From Bacteroidaceae bacterium (GTDB taxonomy: Bacteria > Bacteroidota > Bacteroidia > Bacteroidales > Barnesiellaceae_A): a stretch of 64,000 nt of DNA. Below, piece after piece: positions 60,948 to 64,000 of this stretch (positions are counted from its first letter, which is position 1; every line of letters starts with the position of its first letter). Under the pieces are notes generated by a model, which searched no databases, was not told the DNA's origin, and saw only the letters and a program-made list of their open reading frames with translations. A program made the position numbers and the translations under genes. The stretch lies in assembly GCA_017531985.1 (NCBI GenBank), contig JAFXJY010000004.1:1-64000 (forward strand), in the 5' to 3' direction.

Positions 60948-63041
60948 TTAGAAGAAACGTACCAGTGTGTTTTCTACATCGGCTTTCTCTTTGAGAACTT
61001 CAACAAATTGGTTGGCAACAGTAGTGTATTGTTGTTGCAAACGTTGCAATTCTGCTGCTTCATCATAGGGACGAGTAGCACTATTCTTGTTTACTACTTC
61101 CATTACATACACACCACGATTACCGGCAACAGGTGCTGAAATTTCACCCATTTCAAGACCATTGGCTGCACCTGCAACAATAGGCTCATAACCCAATCCT
61201 GCAATGCTGGGCGATGCTACCGACACGAACTTGACTGTATCAACTTCGGCTTTCATGGCTGTTGCATAAGCAGCCATTGTAGTGGGAGCTGCGGCTGCCA
61301 ACTGGCTCTTGATAACATCGGCTTTCTTATCGCGACGTGCCACCGAAGTGAGTGTTGATTCCAACTCATTGATGGGACGATAGCCTTCTTTGGTAATTTT
61401 TTCGAGGGCTGCCACTACATAACGGTCGTCTATTTCATAGATTTCAGAGAACTCTCCCTTCTTGGCATTGAAAGCCCAGTGGATAATCTGACGTGCATTT
61501 TGCATGCCGGGAAGTGTTGTCTGTGTAGCTTGACAGTCGGCAGGCATAACTGTGTAACCGGCTGTATAGGCACTATCGGCAAATTGTTGTACATTATTAT
61601 ATGTAGCAACATACGATGAGAGTGTGTTATACAGGTTTGTTTCGGTATCGACACTGGGTACAACCTCAATTGTGAGTGTTGCCACCTTAGCCTTAGCCAC
61701 AGGAGCGGTACGTTTTACCACCTTAGCTATGTGTTGTGTTCCACCAAGTGATTGTGTCTTGAAGTATGAGTTACCGGCAGCAAACACGTCGGCTATAAAT
61801 TCACGACCCAAGTTGGCGTACATATCCTCAGTTACGGCAAACTCGGCTATGGTGTTAATATCTTCGCCCAAAGCATCGAACGAGCCACCAGCCACTAATA
61901 CATTATATACGCTATCTACGCGAGTATCGCCCATGGGGAAATTGGCCAATTGTACGGTAATGGTGTCAGGTGCTGTTTTGGTATCGACAAGGCGATACAT
62001 GGTATAGGCCTCATTGGCAAATGTAGGAGCTGTTGCATCACCCACCTTAGCACCCTCTACAAAGGCTTTCATGTCGGCAGGCATGTTATCTACTACAACA
62101 AACACATCATCATAGGGTCTGTCCGAATTGTTATCTACTATCGAGGCAATGTCATTGGTTGTAGCAAATGACTCTTGGAGCATGTTGATTTTCTCTTCCA
62201 CACGAGCATAATCGTCGGTCGAGGGCTTTACATCAACAGCGACATAGCGAATGGTACGCACCTCGGGAGTCTCATAACGAGCCTTCATCTTGTCATATTG
62301 AGCTTGAATATCCGACTTCGAGATGGTTATAGTCGAGTCGGCAACAGTAGTATATGATTGTACGGCATAAGCGATGTCAACCGAATTGGTCTGTGCGGCA
62401 TACGCCATCTCTGCATCTACTTTATTGGGTTGCATCGATGCCATCAACAGATTCATAAACTTCTCGTAGGCACGGCTTTGACGGATTTGTTCCTCCATGT
62501 CCAACCATGCTTGACGTTGCATTGCGATTTGTTGCAACTGCTCGGGTTCGGTATAACCATTTTCCTCGGGGTGGAATATGATATTCAAATAATTATCGAG
62601 CGAAGCACGATCAAAAGCACCTGTTGCGGGGTCGGTAAATGCACGAACTATCTCGAGGTGGATATTGTCACCTGTAAGCATGTCTTGCAATTCGGCATCC
62701 GATACCGCGATACCAAGATTTTTCAGTTCCTCGTCCATCAACATTTCGTTAACCATCTGCTCGTAAACTTCCATTTGGATGTTGGCAGACATTCCTTCGG
62801 GCATCGACATACCATTTTGCTGATACATTGCCTGCATCTGCTCCGTACGGGCATTGACACGTTCTTGGTATTCTTCCACACCGATTGCTTTTCCGTTTAC
62901 GGTTGCAACTTTGTTCTGATTCATCATGAAGAAAGACTGTCCCGAGTTAAGGAAGTCTCCGATGATAAAGGCAAGCAAGGCAAGACCTATCACTACTACG
63001 AGGAAGGCGGCTTTGCTTCTAATTTTCTCTAACGTAGCCAT
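60948..63041 (-). CDS. PpiD/SurA-type periplasmic folding chaperone
   Basis: A 697-residue inner-membrane-anchored protein facing the periplasm. A single N-terminal helix (about 12-31, AAFLVVVIGLALLAFIIGDF) is followed by a SurA-like N-terminal chaperone domain (about 40-240: NGKAIGVEEYQERVNARTEQ, VNEMLMDEELKNLGIAVSDA). The central and C-terminal regions contain PpiD-like parts, but I cannot see an intact parvulin active-site pattern, so prolyl isomerase activity is uncertain. It probably helps outer membrane proteins fold. Neighbouring lptC upstream fits an envelope-biogenesis context. Confidence 0.85.
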   Translation of the reverse strand: MATLEKIRSKAAFLVVVIGLALLAFIIGDFLNSGQSFFMMNQNKVATVNGKAIGVEEYQERVNARTEQMQAMYQQNGMSMPEGMSANIQMEVYEQMVNEMLMDEELKNLGIAVSDAELQDMLTGDNIHLEIVRAFTDPATGAFDRASLDNYLNIIFHPEENGYTEPEQLQQIAMQRQAWLDMEEQIRQSRAYEKFMNLLMASMQPNKVDAEMAYAAQTNSVDIAYAVQSYTTVADSTITISKSDIQAQYDKMKARYETPEVRTIRYVAVDVKPSTDDYARVEEKINMLQESFATTNDIASIVDNNSDRPYDDVFVVVDNMPADMKAFVEGAKVGDATAPTFANEAYTMYRLVDTKTAPDTITVQLANFPMGDTRVDSVYNVLVAGGSFDALGEDINTIAEFAVTEDMYANLGREFIADVFAAGNSYFKTQSLGGTQHIAKVVKRTAPVAKAKVATLTIEVVPSVDTETNLYNTLSSYVATYNNVQQFADSAYTAGYTVMPADCQATQTTLPGMQNARQIIHWAFNAKKGEFSEIYEIDDRYVVAALEKITKEGYRPINELESTLTSVARRDKKADVIKSQLAAAAPTTMAAYATAMKAEVDTVKFVSVASPSIAGLGYEPIVAGAANGLEMGEISAPVAGNRGVYVMEVVNKNSATRPYDEAAELQRLQQQYTTVANQFVEVLKEKADVENTLVRFF

Positions 63042-63207
63042 TTGTTGTTTTATTTTTAGTTTTTATTTATATACTATTTATCAAGGGTGCGAAATTACAA
63101 AAAAAGCATGGATAGATAAAATTTAATAGCGAAAATTTTGCATTTTCCTCCAATTTATTCCGAAACTTGGTAATAAATGCCATTGCATTGGCTGAAATCG
63201 GGACTAT

Positions 63208-63858
63208 TTAATCGTTTGCTGTCGCACTATCGACTGCGGTGGTATCGGATGTTACTTGCGTTGTATCGCGTTCGACGGTGAATATTCCGGTCACACGCAG
63301 GATGGTATATTTCGTAATCTGCTCGTTCGATTCAAATCCTACTCCCTCAATAATCTCCTCACCGGTGGTAATGCGAATGGCCGAGTCGGAGTATATGCGA
63401 CGTTTCTTCTGATTCCAATACAATTGATGGGTATCAAACTGACGACCTTCCACATTCTCTATGTGTACATTTCGATCCAATCGCCACAACTGTTCTTTCT
63501 TGTAATAGATGGCTGTATCGCCTTTTATCATGGTCTCGGTGGCAAAGGTTGTATCGAACTGTTCGACATACAATCCTTCGGGAAAATACCAATAGGGATT
63601 TTCCATGGCTTCGCTTTCGTACATATACCACACCGGAGCTTCTATGCGATAACGTGTCACACCCGAATCGGAGATGAGCGTATTGACATCGCGGGTGTAG
63701 AGTGATGGCAGGCTGTCGACATTTTCATAGCCTTCGGCCACCTCGGTCTTATTGCTCGAACATGCAGCCATAAATATAATTACACACATGGCAACACTTG
63801 CCATGCGTGTAATATATAGAAGCCAATTATTCTGTTTCGTTTTCTTTTGTCGTATCAT
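63208..63858 (-). CDS. lptC: LptC-like LPS export component
   Basis: A 216-residue bitopic protein or lipoprotein (lipobox IFMAAC33S) of the LptC family, which takes LPS from the LptBFG transporter to LptA. The mature domain is a beta-jellyroll series: SGVTRYRIEAPVWYMYES, FPEGLYVEQFDTTFATE, TMIKGDTAIYYKKEQLWRL, NVHIENVEGRQFDTHQLYWN and TTGEEIIEGVGFESNE. These are in the order seen in LptC/OstA-like folds. The ATG at 63858 (MIRQKKTK) is chosen; another in-frame ATG at 63888 would add ten residues. Confidence 0.88.
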   Translation of the reverse strand: MIRQKKTKQNNWLLYITRMASVAMCVIIFMAACSSNKTEVAEGYENVDSLPSLYTRDVNTLISDSGVTRYRIEAPVWYMYESEAMENPYWYFPEGLYVEQFDTTFATETMIKGDTAIYYKKEQLWRLDRNVHIENVEGRQFDTHQLYWNQKKRRIYSDSAIRITTGEEIIEGVGFESNEQITKYTILRVTGIFTVERDTTQVTSDTTAVDSATAND

Positions 63859-63915
63859 TACTATATGACGTGGGGCAACACTGTGCATTGCACACCCCGG
63901 GACTTGGCTAAGAAA

Positions 63916-64000
63916 TTATTTCTTGATGAAGGTCTTTACACCCACACCATCGCTGTGCATGTAGCGAAGGATGTAAGTTCCGGGAACCAACGATGATACA
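63916..64000 (-). CDS. C-terminal end of a probable type IX secreted protein (partial)
   Basis: Only the last 27 codons are in the window, ending at the TAA at 63916-63918. The encoded tail (SLVPGTYILRYMHSDGVGVK, then TFIKK) is the pattern of type IX secretion C-terminal domains: a GxYxLR strand, a short turn and a terminal K-rich strand. The body of the protein lies beyond the right edge. It is on the same strand as lptC, 58 bp upstream. Confidence 0.6.
   Translation of the reverse strand, partial: VSSLVPGTYILRYMHSDGVGVKTFIKK

Noticed and set aside
62358..63032. 224-codon frame on the plus strand
   Set aside because: Antisense to the PpiD-like gene; composition is that of a shadow frame.
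1..64000. CRISPR array, tRNA or rRNA genes, insertion sequences
   Set aside because: No regularly spaced direct repeats of 25-40 bp with unique spacers, no tRNA or rRNA signature stretches, and no transposase-like frames were seen by eye; short tRNAs could still be missed.

Overview
The window reads as the chromosome of a Bacteroidales bacterium (phylum Bacteroidota). Four things support this. Many genes have the phylum-specific promoter form (-7 TAnnTTTG, with TTTG or ATTG about 19-20 bp upstream). Shine-Dalgarno sequences are largely absent. The gene content is typical: PyrB with a separate PyrI, menaquinone genes, a methylmalonyl-CoA decarboxylase operon, DUF4136 and DUF4861 lipoproteins, OMP-type beta-barrels and a C-terminal tail resembling type IX secretion signals. 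The succinate-to-propionate route and menaquinone suggest an anaerobic gut-type organism. I cannot resolve the genus. No rRNA, tRNA, CRISPR array, transposase or integrase was recognised.

Layout. 1-0.9 kb: a TIR-domain protein cut by the left edge, behind a duplicated promoter. 0.9-6.3 kb: an SGNH hydrolase, pyrB-pyrI behind what looks like a leader-peptide attenuator, a flavin reductase-like protein, a secreted protein and glyA. 6.8-12.6 kb (minus): a five-gene envelope operon (ABC ATPase, membrane protein, YtrA-type GntR regulator, anchored surface protein, TonB-type beta-barrel) with a YtrA-like operator over its transcription start. 12.7-19.5 kb: two small envelope-related or acidic proteins, sppA-lpxK, and an orphan 853-residue protein. 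19.6-23 kb (minus): a small secreted protein and menB-menC-menE. 23.1-27.4 kb: a fourfold tandem promoter repeat before a membrane protein, then a ResB/CcsA cytochrome c maturation pair with a tri-heme peroxidase. 27.8-32.4 kb: mce-mmdA-oadG(lamin-tail fusion)-biotin carrier-oadB, the sodium-pumping methylmalonyl-CoA decarboxylase. 32.4-47.1 kb: a small protein, a DUF4861 lipoprotein and a compact exopolysaccharide locus (Wza, Wzc, Wzx, Wzy, glycosyltransferases, pyruvyl transferase, nitroreductase-like protein). 47.2-50.6 kb: a duplicated DUF4136 lipoprotein plus beta-barrel module. 50.9-56.5 kb: threonine dehydratase, prfA, pyrF, a frameshifted rubrerythrin and pgk. 56.6-64 kb (minus): a GtrA-acyltransferase fusion, a CDP-alcohol phosphotransferase, pdxA, rlmN, a PpiD-like chaperone, lptC and the tail of a probable type IX secreted protein.

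Most promising for follow-up: the pyrBI attenuator; the two promoter-duplication arrays, in which the gene-proximal copy alone keeps an intact -7 box; the YtrA-like operator and its operon; the GtrA-acyltransferase fusion with His replaced by Gln; the orphan 853-residue protein; and the single-base frameshift in rubrerythrin.
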